In this document: positions 18,593 to 27,646 of the stretch, in pieces | How the letters are laid out: every line of letters starts with the position of its first letter | How positions within the stretch are numbered: position 1 is the stretch's first letter | DNA from: Pseudomonas sp. ATCC PTA-122608 | GTDB taxonomy: Bacteria; Pseudomonadota; Gammaproteobacteria; Pseudomonadales; Pseudomonadaceae | Assembly (NCBI RefSeq): GCF_001952855.1 | Contig: NZ_LPNO01000035.1 | Location: forward strand, 165,069 to 229,068 | Length of the DNA: 64,000 nt | Direction of reading: 5' to 3' | The notes under the pieces: generated by a model | What the model was told of the DNA's origin: nothing | Databases searched by the model: none | The model's input: the letters and a program-made list of their open reading frames with translations, nothing else | Position numbers and translations under genes: made by a program

Positions 18593-18898
18593 ATGTCCGA
18601 TGAAGTGCGGCTTGTCGTCATCATCAATACCCAGCCTGGGCGGGGTGCGGACCAGTTGGCCGCCTTTGCCGGACTGGCGCCGCTGGTGCGGGCCGAAGCG
18701 GGTTGCATCCAGTACGACCTGCACCCGGTTGACGGCAACAGCGACAGTTTTGTGTTGATCGAGACGTGGGCTTCAAAGGCGGCGCTCAAGGATCACCACG
18801 CGGCCCCTCACATGCTGGAAGCCGCCAAGCACAACCCGACATTCCGTGCGGACCCCGCCAACGTACTGGTGCTGGAACCCGCCGTCCAGACGCCCTGA
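18593..18898 (+). CDS. Antibiotic biosynthesis monooxygenase-like (ABM) protein
   Basis: 101 residues with the ABM dimeric alpha-beta barrel pattern: VVIINTQPGRGADQ, VRAEAGCIQYDLHPVDGNSD, FVLIETWASKAALKDHHAAPHM, and a C-terminal VLVLEP strand. Family members are small cofactor-free monooxygenases or quinone-modifying proteins such as YgiN. A GTG 9 nt upstream is an alternative start. It is divergent from the amidase gene. Confidence 0.82.
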   Translation: MSDEVRLVVIINTQPGRGADQLAAFAGLAPLVRAEAGCIQYDLHPVDGNSDSFVLIETWASKAALKDHHAAPHMLEAAKHNPTFRADPANVLVLEPAVQTP

Positions 18899-18963
18899 CT
18901 TCAATCCGGCGGCTCCAGGGTTTATCATCGGCCCTTCATTTTTTGCTGCCCGGAAAGATCTCG

Positions 18964-19239
18964 ATGTTGTTTACAAGGACTGTCATGGCGAGCGCACTGC
19001 TCGCCGTTCTGGCCACCCCGGCCCAGGCGTCCAACCTGGACCTGACCTACGAGGCGCCGGTCCTCAGCGCCGTACCTCTAACGCCCCAGGCTGAGCCCAA
19101 GCCGCGCTTCCCGGTCAAAAGCGTTGCGCCGGTGACCGTGGAAAACAGCTGCACCGGCCGCGAGTGCACCTACGAAGGCGACATCAGCCTGCCCCGTGAG
19201 GAGCAGACTGTGCGGCGGTTTTCCATCGGTATTCAATAA
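18964..19239 (+). CDS. Secreted hypothetical protein
   Basis: 91 residues with a signal peptide (MLFTRTVMASALLAVLATPA, cleavage near AQAS). The mature part is proline-rich with a pair of cysteines in ENSCTGRECTYEGD. GGAAAG lies 8 nt before the ATG. No known domain; probably periplasmic. Confidence 0.65.
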   Translation: MLFTRTVMASALLAVLATPAQASNLDLTYEAPVLSAVPLTPQAEPKPRFPVKSVAPVTVENSCTGRECTYEGDISLPREEQTVRRFSIGIQ

Positions 19240-19253
19240 AACCAACGGGCGCC

Positions 19254-19988
19254 TCAGACAATCTCGTACCGAGGTGCCGGCTTACCCGTCTGCGTTGCCG
19301 CAAACAACGCACCCCGCGCCGCGTCATAGGTATCCCACAACGAACCATCGGCCACCGACGGCCAGGTGATCGTCTCACCCTGGTCAAGCCCGGCCAACGC
19401 CGCGTCCACCAGATGTTCGGTGGTCATGATCGACTCTTGTTGCAGGGCGGAAAGCGGAATGCCCGACTCGTCCCAGATCTCGGTAGCGGTAGACCCCGGC
19501 AACACGATCTGCACCTTCACCCCGGTTTCCGCCAGTTCCGATTGCAAGCCACGGCTGAACGCCAGGACATAGCTCTTGGTGCCGCTGTACACGGAGCTGA
19601 CAGGCAGCGAGTGCACGGCCAACACCGACGCCACGTTGATGATCACACCTTCATTGCGCACGAGCATGCCCGGCAACGCCGCGTGGGTCAGGCGGGTGAG
19701 GGCGGTGATGTTCAAGGCGATCTGGGTCATGGAGTCCTCGACCGAGGATTGAGCCAGCGGGTGCAGGCGCGCCAGGCCAGCGTTATTCACTAGCACGTGG
19801 ATTGCCGGGTTGTTGGCGAGCAGGCTTTCGACACGGGCGAGGTCGGCGGGGTTAACCAGGTCGGCACCGAGGGTCTGGACCTGCCGCCCGTGGGCTTGAG
19901 TGATCTTCGCCGCCAGGGCTTTGAGGCGGTCTTCGCGACGGGCGACCAGGATCAAATCGTAGCCGCGAGCGGCCAATCGGTCGGCATA
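19254..19988 (-). pseudogene. Short-chain dehydrogenase, N-terminus deleted
   Basis: SDR homology is clear from YADRLAARGYDLILVARRED through VNNAG, the catalytic SVYSGTKSY and the C-terminus, but it begins abruptly at position 19988. The first strand and the TGxxxGIG cofactor-binding loop are missing. The frame continues to a GTG at 20027 only across antisense MarR sequence (residues QSVPVLRH), giving a nominal 257-residue product that cannot form a normal NAD(P) site. Two nucleotides beyond the break, MarR homology starts on the opposite strand. Most likely a deletion remnant. Confidence 0.8.
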
Positions 19989-19990
19989 AT

Positions 19991-20395
19991 GACGAAGCAC
20001 TGGCACCGATTGGCCTGAAGGCCACACAGGTCGGCTTGCTGGGTGAAATCACCCGGCTGGCGGCGGTCGATGAACATGGGGGGCCGACGTTGCAGGAACT
20101 GGCCGGACGCCTGGCGATCCTGATGTCGGCGCTGACCCATGCCATGAAGCCGCTGGTACGCGACGGGATTGTCGAGCTACGTCCGGACGCGTTGGACAAG
20201 CGCACCAAACGCTGTGTGCTCACGCCCAAGGGCGAAGCGCTGTTCAATGAGGCGCTGGTGTTCTGGGCGTCTGCCAACAACCGGGTGGAGGAGGTGCTGG
20301 GGCATGATTCGGCGGCGCAGTTGCGCGGCATGGCAGACCATGTGGCCTCCGAAGCGTTTTTGGCGGACTACAACGCTATGAAGGTTGACGCGTGA
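19991..20395 (+). pseudogene. MarR-family regulator, N-terminus deleted
   Basis: The open frame from 19991 reads DEALAPIGLKATQVGLLGEI, a typical MarR helix-2 region. It is followed by the winged-helix core TLQELAGRLAILMSALTHAM and the wing DKRTKRCVLTPKGEALFNEA. The first helix that normally precedes it, its start codon and its promoter are absent. Upstream bases in this frame are antisense SDR coding sequence. A TTG at 20036 is the first formal start, but it would remove part of the dimerisation domain. It was originally head-to-head with the SDR gene it probably repressed. Confidence 0.78.
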
Positions 20396-20520
20396 GGCGT
20401 GCTCTGCAGCGCAACGTGTCCCCCTTTTTGTACGTTATTTGAACCTTCGCTCCCCTCCACCTGATGCGCGGAAGCAGGGTGTCATTTCTTGGCGCCCTTC
20501 CATTTTCGATAGATCGATAA

Positions 20521-20553
20521 GGAAATTTCCGAAGCTAACGTAGGAAGTGTTCC
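20521..20553. promoter_or_regulatory. Palindrome array A upstream of fimbrial operon
   Basis: GGAAATTTCC (20521-20530) and GGAAGTGTTCC (20543-20553) lie about two helical turns apart, about 130 nt before the fimbrial subunit start. A TAGCAT hexamer at 20578 could be a -10 element. The same boxes recur before the second EAL gene and before the autotransporter gene. Inferred binding sites of a common regulator. Confidence 0.68.
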
Positions 20554-20680
20554 GTGGGCCACAGGTTAGGTGGTGTTTAGCATTCTCCAGGCAAACAAAG
20601 CTTCTACAAGTTGTTGACGCATACACGCACAACGACTTGCTGAAGAGAGATGTTGTTCCTAGAGAAAGTGGAGCCCTACC

Positions 20681-21217
20681 TTGAAAAGTTTAACCAAAGT
20701 GATGTTGCCATTCGCTGGATTGATGGCGTTCAGCTCGCTTCAAACTGCAAGCGCTGCAAACGGAACCGTCAGTTTCACCGGTGAGATCGTTCAGTCGACC
20801 TGCGCGGTTGTTTCCGCTGATCAAACCAAAACGGTTGTACTGGGCAAGTACCCAACAAGCGCCTTTCCCAAGTCCGGCGCTACCAGTGGCGCTAAAGCAT
20901 TCAGCATCAGCCTGGAAAAATGCGAAGCAGGTGATTACACGCTGCGCTTTGACGGTAATACGCCCACGGGTAACCCTAACCTGCTGGCCGTAACCGGTGG
21001 TGCCACGGGTGTTGGTGTGGAGATTCTCGACAACAACAGCGCCATAGTGCCGATCACTCAGGATGTCGTCGCACCTGCCAGTGTCACCGTAGCGGCCACA
21101 GGTGCCAGCCCGGGCACTGCTGTGTTCAATCTGCGCGCACGTTACAAGTCCTATCAGGATGCGGTAACAGCGGGGCAGGCCAACTCCAATGCCACGTTTA
21201 CCATTCAATACAAGTAA
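20681..21217 (+). CDS. Chaperone-usher fimbrial subunit
   Basis: 178 residues, starting with TTG at 20681 because GTGGAG lies 7 nt upstream; ATG 20702 would cut the signal peptide. Signal peptide ends TASA. The mature protein has the type-1 pilin pattern: an N-terminal donor-strand-like NGTVSFTGEIVQSTCAVV with its first disulfide cysteine, the second cysteine in SLEKCEAGDY, and a C-terminal beta-zipper ATFTIQYK. It is the first gene of the fimbrial operon and probably the main shaft subunit. Confidence 0.88.
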   Translation: MKSLTKVMLPFAGLMAFSSLQTASAANGTVSFTGEIVQSTCAVVSADQTKTVVLGKYPTSAFPKSGATSGAKAFSISLEKCEAGDYTLRFDGNTPTGNPNLLAVTGGATGVGVEILDNNSAIVPITQDVVAPASVTVAATGASPGTAVFNLRARYKSYQDAVTAGQANSNATFTIQYK

Positions 21218-21277
21218 CTCTTTGGTTGTGGGTATTGGTGAGCCGTGAAAGTCTCATCGTTAGCATGAGTAGTTCCT

Positions 21278-21967
21278 ATGAAAGTTGCAGTATGTTGTTC
21301 TCTGCTCATGTTCTCGATGAGTGCTTTTGCCGGTATTCAAGTGGGCGCGACGCGGGTTATCTATAACGGCGGCAATCAGTCTACTTCGTTGTCGCTGACC
21401 AATGACAGTGAAGACACCTATATGGTGCAGTCGTGGCTGGATACCGGTGACGCCACGCAAACTCCCAAAGGGTTGCCGATTGTGGTGACGCCGCCAATTT
21501 TGAAGTTGGCATCCAATAAGGAGGCGGTCCTGCGGTTTATCTATTCCGGGCAGGGCTTGCCGCAAAATAAAGAATCACTGTTCTGGATCAATGTTCAGGA
21601 AATACCGCCAGCCCCCAAGCTTGAGAACGTATTGCAGGTCGCCATACGTACGCGGATCAAGCTGTTCTATCGCCCGGCGGCGCTGCAAATCGACCTAAAA
21701 AAGCAGGCGCAAGCCCTTAAATGGCAGCGCAGCGGTGACGACATGGTGGTGACCAACGCCGGGCCGGCGCACATCACGCTGGGCATCCTGAACTTCGCCG
21801 GGAACGGCCAAAAAGCCTGCTCGCTCAATGGTGAAATGGTAAAGCCCGAGGACAGCCTGCGAATCACGTTGCCACCGACCTGCCGGATCGCCAATGAACT
21901 GTCGTTCAGCTTTATTAATGATTATGGCGGCCACACTGAAATCAAAGACATCAGGCTCGATCGTTAA
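21278..21967 (+). CDS. Periplasmic fimbrial chaperone (PapD family)
   Basis: 229 residues with a signal peptide (MKVAVCCSLLMFSMSAFA). Two Ig-like domains follow. The first has GIQVGATRVIYNGGNQSTSLSLTN and the conserved proline-rich FWINVQEIPP; the second has the RTRIKLFYRP linker. It caps pilin subunits by donor-strand complementation and hands them to the usher encoded next. Confidence 0.92.
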   Translation: MKVAVCCSLLMFSMSAFAGIQVGATRVIYNGGNQSTSLSLTNDSEDTYMVQSWLDTGDATQTPKGLPIVVTPPILKLASNKEAVLRFIYSGQGLPQNKESLFWINVQEIPPAPKLENVLQVAIRTRIKLFYRPAALQIDLKKQAQALKWQRSGDDMVVTNAGPAHITLGILNFAGNGQKACSLNGEMVKPEDSLRITLPPTCRIANELSFSFINDYGGHTEIKDIRLDR

Positions 21968-21988
21968 GTCTGTCATGAGGTAGTTGTC

Positions 21989-24577
21989 GTGGTGTTTATC
22001 TCAACGCGCTTAAGTGTGGCTTGGCGTCATGCGAATTTGTCTTTTGTTTGCCTATTAGTGTGCAACAGTGGCGCTGCACAAGAACAATACAACGCCTCTT
22101 TCATCCGCGGTGATGATGCCGCTGAACTGGTTAATATGTTGGCCGCGGGCGACGATATTCTTCCGGGTACTTACCTGTTCGATATCTATTTGAACGGCCA
22201 GCCTATTGATCAGCGTGACCTGACATTTGAGCGACGCTTGAAAGACTCGGCCGTAGTGCCGTGTTTGACGATGAATGACTACCGTGAATATGGCGTGCAA
22301 CTGCCAACTGTGCCTGAGGTTGCGGGCTGTTATGACCTGTTGGCCGTGCTGAGGGATGTGAAGCTTGGCATTGATGCCGGCATTCATCGCCTCGACCTGG
22401 ATGTACCGCAGATTCATTTGGTGTCTCGTCCCCAAGGTTCGGTCTCGACAAAGCTTTACGATCAGGGCATTACGGCGGGCTATCTCAACTACAGCCTCAA
22501 TGGCTCGCAAAGTAGTTACAACAGCAAGTCCGTACGCTCCGAGGCCGATTACTATTTTGCCAGCATCAACAGTGGCCTCAACCTAGGGGCGTGGCGCTTA
22601 CGCAACGATTCGACAGCCGATAGGCAGGACGAAACCGGCACCCAATGGCGAAATATTGCCACGTGGGCCGAGACCGATATCGTGTCCTGGCGCAGCCGCC
22701 TATTGATTGGCCAGAGCAGCACAGGCAACTCAATTTTTGACAGTATTTCGTTCAACGGTGTGCAACTCTCCAGCAGCAGCGAGATGTTGCCGGAAAGCCT
22801 GCGAGGCTATGCGCCGGTTATTCGGGGCGTGGCGTCAAGCAATGCCCGTGTCGAAATCCGCCAGAACGGCTACACCGTCTACACCACCCAGGTACCGGCC
22901 GGCCCGTTTGCCTTGAGCGACGTATACCCAGGCACTCTCAGTGGCGATTTGCAGGTCACCGTGATCGAGGCCGATGGTTCAAAAACGCAGTTCACCGTGC
23001 CGTTTTCGGCGGTCCCCAACATGTTGCGCGACGGCATCAGCGATTACCAACTGACGGCGGGGCGCTACCGCGACGGGCGTAGTCATTATCAGCCCAACTT
23101 TGTTCAGGCTGGCCTGTCCCGTGGGATGACGAAAGACATCACACCCTATGGCGGCGTGCTGGTGGCCGAGAACTATCGTGCGGGTGTCGTCGGGCTTGGC
23201 AAGAACCTTGGCACTTGGGGCGCGCTATCGCTCGATCTGTCCCTCTCCGACACCGACCTGGCCGCTGGCGATAACAAGCGTGGCCAAAGTGTGCGTTTTC
23301 TCTACTCCAAATCTTTGAACACCTTGGGCACCGAGTTCCGCCTCGCGGGTTATCGGTATTCCACGTCTGGCTACTACGATTTTGCAGATGCCGTCGCGGA
23401 ACGCGATCGCTGGGAGAGCGGCCTGTACCGGCACGATTACCTGGACGACAGTGAAGACTATCGAGGTGTGCCCGAGTGGACCGAGGCACGGCGCCGCAGC
23501 TATTACTCCGGCACGTTCAACAACAAACGCCAGCGCCTGGATCTGTCGGTCAACCAGCGCCTTGGGGCGGTATCGAGCCTGTACCTCAATGTCAGTAATC
23601 AGAGTTACTGGGGGACGACCGGGCGTGACCGCACTTTGCAGGTGGGTTTCAACAGTGCTTACAAGGACGTCAGCTATGGGGTCTTTGCCCAGGATACCCG
23701 CAGCAACATGGGCTACGGCGATCGCAGCCTGAACGTCACTGTCTCGGTTCCGCTGGGCGCAGGCTCGCGTTATATCAACTCGACTTCCAGCGTGAGCCAC
23801 AGTCAGCGGGCGGGCAGCACCTACAGCACCGGCGTCAATGGCACCTTGCTGGACGACAGTCGTTTGAACTATGGCGTCCAGGCCAGCCAGAGCGAACAGG
23901 CAGGCGCCAGCAGCTCGGTCAACCTGGGCTACCAGGGCAGTAAGGGCAATATCGACTTCAACCACACCTACAGCAATCAGTACCGACAGACATCGCTCGG
24001 CGTTGCCGGCGGCCTGGTGGTGCATGAAGGCGGCGTCACCCTCACGCAGCCGCTGAACAACACGCTGGTGCTGGTCGAGGCCAAAGACGCCAAGGGTGTT
24101 CGCCTGGATAACCAGGCGGGTGCGGCGATTGACGACGCAGGTTTTGCGGTCATGACCTCGGCGATGCCCTACCGGCAAAACCGTGTGGCCCTGCGTACTG
24201 AAGACATCGGCAGCGGGCTGGAGATTCCCATGCCAGCACGGGACGTCGTGCCCACTCAAGGCGCCATCGTGCGCGTCAAATTCGAGACCCATCGCGGGCG
24301 TAATCTACTGGTACTCAGCCAGCGTCCCGACGGCTCGGTTCCGCCCATCGGTGCCAACGTATTTGGGCGCGATGGCAGGGCCAATGGCGTGGTGGGCACC
24401 CAAGGTGAAATATTCGTTTCCGGTGTCGCCGATGGCGATCGCCTGCTGGTGAAGTGGGGCAGCGAGGCACGAGACAGCTGCGCGCTGTTGGTCCCTGTTT
24501 ACAACGGCAATCCGGTGCAACCCACCCAGGGTTACGACACCGTTTCACTGATCTGCGACCGCGTGCCAGAGGCTTGA
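21989..24577 (+). CDS. Outer-membrane fimbrial usher (FimD/PapC family)
   Basis: 862 residues. After the signal peptide comes the N-terminal chaperone-binding domain (YNASFIRGDDAAELVNML, LPGTYLFDIYLNGQ), the 24-strand barrel with plug (ARVEIRQNGYTVYTTQVPAG, GPFALSDVYPGTLSGDLQVT), and two C-terminal domains (NVFGRDGRANGVVGTQGEIF). It is the secretion pore and assembly platform for the fimbria. GTG at 21989 with GAGG about 12 nt upstream is the chosen start. Confidence 0.94.
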   Translation: MVFISTRLSVAWRHANLSFVCLLVCNSGAAQEQYNASFIRGDDAAELVNMLAAGDDILPGTYLFDIYLNGQPIDQRDLTFERRLKDSAVVPCLTMNDYREYGVQLPTVPEVAGCYDLLAVLRDVKLGIDAGIHRLDLDVPQIHLVSRPQGSVSTKLYDQGITAGYLNYSLNGSQSSYNSKSVRSEADYYFASINSGLNLGAWRLRNDSTADRQDETGTQWRNIATWAETDIVSWRSRLLIGQSSTGNSIFDSISFNGVQLSSSSEMLPESLRGYAPVIRGVASSNARVEIRQNGYTVYTTQVPAGPFALSDVYPGTLSGDLQVTVIEADGSKTQFTVPFSAVPNMLRDGISDYQLTAGRYRDGRSHYQPNFVQAGLSRGMTKDITPYGGVLVAENYRAGVVGLGKNLGTWGALSLDLSLSDTDLAAGDNKRGQSVRFLYSKSLNTLGTEFRLAGYRYSTSGYYDFADAVAERDRWESGLYRHDYLDDSEDYRGVPEWTEARRRSYYSGTFNNKRQRLDLSVNQRLGAVSSLYLNVSNQSYWGTTGRDRTLQVGFNSAYKDVSYGVFAQDTRSNMGYGDRSLNVTVSVPLGAGSRYINSTSSVSHSQRAGSTYSTGVNGTLLDDSRLNYGVQASQSEQAGASSSVNLGYQGSKGNIDFNHTYSNQYRQTSLGVAGGLVVHEGGVTLTQPLNNTLVLVEAKDAKGVRLDNQAGAAIDDAGFAVMTSAMPYRQNRVALRTEDIGSGLEIPMPARDVVPTQGAIVRVKFETHRGRNLLVLSQRPDGSVPPIGANVFGRDGRANGVVGTQGEIFVSGVADGDRLLVKWGSEARDSCALLVPVYNGNPVQPTQGYDTVSLICDRVPEA

Positions 24578-24581
24578 TGCG

Positions 24582-25652
24582 ATGACTTTCACCTTCAATA
24601 AAACCCTTGGCCTGTTGTTTGCGTTGCTCTTGATGAGCTGGGCGCCCTACAGCTTTTCCATGCAGTGCACGGCGGTCACAGGCTCGAATGCGCCGGTCAT
24701 TTCCATCGGTGCACCGATCAAGGTGCCGGCCACCGTCAAGGCGGGCACGGTGATCTGGCGCTCAACAACAGCTACTTACAGGCAACTGCGTTGTGATAGC
24801 AGCGAATCAGGTCTGAAAGTGAACATCTACGGCGATAACGCCAACTTCTACTGGGACCCGGATAAAGTCATCCCGGGCCTGGACAAGTCGCTTGAAGTGG
24901 GCATCACATACATGAATATCGATTACCCGCTCTACAACGGCTATGGCTTGCGCATAGGACCGGCCTTAACGTGTACGCCGTTCTGCAGTCCTGGTGAAAC
25001 GAACCAGAACTTTCTCAGGCGCAATGTGTACATCGGCAGCAATCTGGACGTTACGTTTCAGGTGTACGTGAAGGCGACAGGCTTGCCACCGCCTGCCAGC
25101 GGCAAGATCACCAACAGTGGCACTTATCTGCTGTTCAAAGTGGGCGGTGACAAGGAACTGAATGCCGTACCCCCCGGCAACTTTGGTGGGCTGATATCGG
25201 GCTTGAACAATATCTCGTTTATCTCCTGCAAACCCACGATCAGTGTCGCGGGAACCAGCGGTTCAACGGTGAACTTTGGATCAATTTCACAGAAAAACGC
25301 GGCGGTGGGTAAAGTCGAAAAACAGCTGCCGTTCTCGGTCAACGTTGACATGAGCGGCGCCGACAACGGCCAGGCCTGCGCCGGCACCACCATGCAGGCG
25401 ACGTTTAGTACGACGTTTCCCGTGCGCGACGGCACCACCCTGATGCCGACCAGTGACAGTGGCTTTGGCATCGTGCTGTCCAAGGCCGCGCCACCGAACA
25501 CACCGATCGTCATGAACCAGGTCGTCAATCTGGGCCTGGTCAACGGCACCGTGGTGCAAAACCGATTCATGGCTGGCCTCAAATGGCTCAGCACCACGCC
25601 AAAGGTCGGCCCCTTCAACGCATCCGCCACCGTGGATGTGACGTTTAAATAA
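24582..25652 (+). CDS. Fimbrial tip adhesin
   Basis: 356 residues, starting 4 nt after the usher stop. It has a signal peptide and an N-terminal receptor-binding-like domain with cysteines (MQCTAV, LRCDSSES, LTCTPFCSPG). The C-terminal pilin domain runs from about SFISCKPTISVAGTSGSTVN to SATVDVTFK. This two-domain layout is that of a chaperone-usher tip adhesin. Receptor unknown. Confidence 0.85.
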   Translation: MTFTFNKTLGLLFALLLMSWAPYSFSMQCTAVTGSNAPVISIGAPIKVPATVKAGTVIWRSTTATYRQLRCDSSESGLKVNIYGDNANFYWDPDKVIPGLDKSLEVGITYMNIDYPLYNGYGLRIGPALTCTPFCSPGETNQNFLRRNVYIGSNLDVTFQVYVKATGLPPPASGKITNSGTYLLFKVGGDKELNAVPPGNFGGLISGLNNISFISCKPTISVAGTSGSTVNFGSISQKNAAVGKVEKQLPFSVNVDMSGADNGQACAGTTMQATFSTTFPVRDGTTLMPTSDSGFGIVLSKAAPPNTPIVMNQVVNLGLVNGTVVQNRFMAGLKWLSTTPKVGPFNASATVDVTFK

Positions 25653-25694
25653 CAGGTTTTTTATGGTTGGTTCGGTTTGTCGGGAGCATGTCTG

Positions 25695-26867
25695 ATGATG
25701 TCTTTGCGGGTGTTGGTACTTGATGATCAGCTGTCGCGACGCAAGCAAACAGTAGAGTCGCTTAGCACCCTTGGGGTGCGGGCGATCTACCAGGCCAGTC
25801 GGTGTGACAAGGCCATGCAAGTTCTGCAACACGCCGAAGGCGTGGACATCGTCGTGTGTGAACTCAACAGCGAGAAGCTGGAGTATTTCGACTTTCTGCT
25901 GCTGGCGGCCAAGGCCGGGTTGGTCAGTGCCGTGGTGTTGTGGTCGCAACTGGAGCCGCAGCTGCACAGGGCCGTCGAGCGTATCAACCTTTTTTCCAGA
26001 ATCAGCCTGATCGGTGTGATTGGACGCGACACTCCTGCCCAGGATCTGGAACTGATTTTGCGCAACTACACCCGGCGCAAAAGCTTATTGCGGTCGCTGC
26101 CCCACACGACGCTCAAGTTACCCTCCGAGCCTGAGGTCAAACAGGGGCTGGCATCCGGGCAATTCAAGGCCTGGTTCCAGCCCAAGTTCAACTTGGCCAG
26201 CCATGCGCTTTGTGGTGTCGAGGCATTGGTGCGGTGGGAGCACCCCAGTCGTGGGTTATTGCTGCCAAGGGATTTTCTTTCCGCAGTGCTGGCATACGAC
26301 TTGATCGACGAGATGTTCAAGCAAGTGTTTGCCCAGGGGCTTGATCTGCTGGAGTCCCTACGCCTGCGAGGCTTGCAGTTGGAAGTCGCGTTCAACCTGC
26401 ACGCGTCGCAGTTGGCCGGATTTGATTTACCCAACTTTGTCGCCACCGCGTTGCTTGAGCGCCAGCTACCCGGTAGCGCAGTGCTGTTTGAGGTTTCGGA
26501 AAACGGCCTGCTGGACATGAGCCTGGCGAGCATGAGCAGCCTGTTGCGTTTACAGCGCATGGGCTGCGGCTTGGCCATCGACGATTTTGGCGTGGGGTTT
26601 TCCTCGTTGACCCTATTATGCCAACTGCCGTTTAACCAGCTCAAACTGGATGCTTCGGTGGTCCAGGATCTGTCGGACCAGAGCAGCAGGGCGATGCTGG
26701 CCAGCACCATTGCGCTGGCTAAGGCGATGGAGATGAGCCTGGTGGTTGAAGGCGTCAGCAACCAGACGATTCAGGACACGGTGGTAGCCATGGGAGGCAT
26801 CTTTGCGCAGGGCTTTCATTTGGCCAAACCCATGAGCGCGAGACGACTCAAAGAGTGGGTCGAGTGA
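25695..26867 (+). CDS. Receiver-EAL c-di-GMP phosphodiesterase with altered receiver
   Basis: About 390 residues, built like RocR/PvrR: a receiver domain then an EAL domain. The EAL part keeps the catalytic signature (VEALVRWEHP near residue 175, FNLHASQ, FEVSENG, AIDDFGVGFSS, LKLDASV, VVEGV, QGFHLAKP) and is probably an active c-di-GMP hydrolase. In the receiver, the acidic pair LDD is present, but the phospho-accepting Asp is replaced (DIVVCELNSEK, Glu at about residue 56), so it may be fixed in one state. The start is ATG 25695, 8 nt after GGGAG. It lies directly downstream of the fimbrial genes. Confidence 0.88.
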   Translation: MMSLRVLVLDDQLSRRKQTVESLSTLGVRAIYQASRCDKAMQVLQHAEGVDIVVCELNSEKLEYFDFLLLAAKAGLVSAVVLWSQLEPQLHRAVERINLFSRISLIGVIGRDTPAQDLELILRNYTRRKSLLRSLPHTTLKLPSEPEVKQGLASGQFKAWFQPKFNLASHALCGVEALVRWEHPSRGLLLPRDFLSAVLAYDLIDEMFKQVFAQGLDLLESLRLRGLQLEVAFNLHASQLAGFDLPNFVATALLERQLPGSAVLFEVSENGLLDMSLASMSSLLRLQRMGCGLAIDDFGVGFSSLTLLCQLPFNQLKLDASVVQDLSDQSSRAMLASTIALAKAMEMSLVVEGVSNQTIQDTVVAMGGIFAQGFHLAKPMSARRLKEWVE

Positions 26868-27019
26868 CCTGTCTGAAGAATGTGACAGAACCTGCAACCA
26901 AGTAAAAAATTATAAGAGGCGTTATCGGGCTGAACTAAGCTTCTTGCAGTATTGCGGTCGCTTACAGTTCCACCCGCTTCGACGTTGTCGCCCTGGCAAT
27001 CTGGATGAGTGAGGTAGTT

Positions 27020-27646
27020 ATGCGCAAAGCGTTGGTCGTGGATGATCATCCCGTCGTTCGTGCAACCGTGAAAATGGTATTGCAGCACGAGAATTTTGAA
27101 CTGATCGTCGAAGCTGGCGATGGCGCAGATGCGGTGCAGCAGGCGCGCCAATTACAGCCAGATCTAGTTGTACTGGATATCTCGATGCCCAAGCTTGATG
27201 GCCTTGAGGCCATACGGCGTATTGTCGACCTCAACATAGGGGCGCGAATTCTGGTGCTGACGTCGCTGGAGCCTGCGCTTTACCTCAAACGTTGCATGGT
27301 GGCCGGTGCGGCGGGATTCATCTCGAAAATCGATGACCTGGACGATATGCACCGCGCCGTCAAAGTCCTGATGTCCGGCTATACCCACTTCCCCAATCTG
27401 AACATCGGCTCGGTGCGGCGCAGCGATAACGAAATGAATGAAAACCGGGTGATCGACAGCCTGTCGGACCGCGAGTTGGTGATTTTAAAACACCTGTCCC
27501 AGGGCCGCAGTAACAAGGAAATCGGTGATGTGATGCTGCTCAGCAACAAGACCATCAGCACCTATAAAACCCGTCTGTTGGAGCGCTTTCAAGTCACCTC
27601 GGTTGTGTCCCTGGCGGAAGTGGCCAAACGCAACAGTATTATCTGA
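27020..27646 (+). CDS. LuxR-type response regulator (RocA/RcsB-like)
   Basis: About 208 residues. The N-terminal receiver keeps all key residues: LVVDDHPVVR, the phospho-acceptor Asp near residue 53 in VVLDISMPKLDG, Thr in VLTSLEP and Lys in FISKIDD. The C-terminal LuxR helix-turn-helix reads LSDRELVILKHLSQGRSNKE. The ATG at 27020 follows GAGG; an ATG five codons earlier has no ribosome site. The stop overlaps the kinase start (TGATG). It is the only canonical DNA-binding regulator in the cluster and the best candidate for binding the GGAAATTTCC arrays. Confidence 0.9.
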   Translation: MRKALVVDDHPVVRATVKMVLQHENFELIVEAGDGADAVQQARQLQPDLVVLDISMPKLDGLEAIRRIVDLNIGARILVLTSLEPALYLKRCMVAGAAGFISKIDDLDDMHRAVKVLMSGYTHFPNLNIGSVRRSDNEMNENRVIDSLSDRELVILKHLSQGRSNKEIGDVMLLSNKTISTYKTRLLERFQVTSVVSLAEVAKRNSII

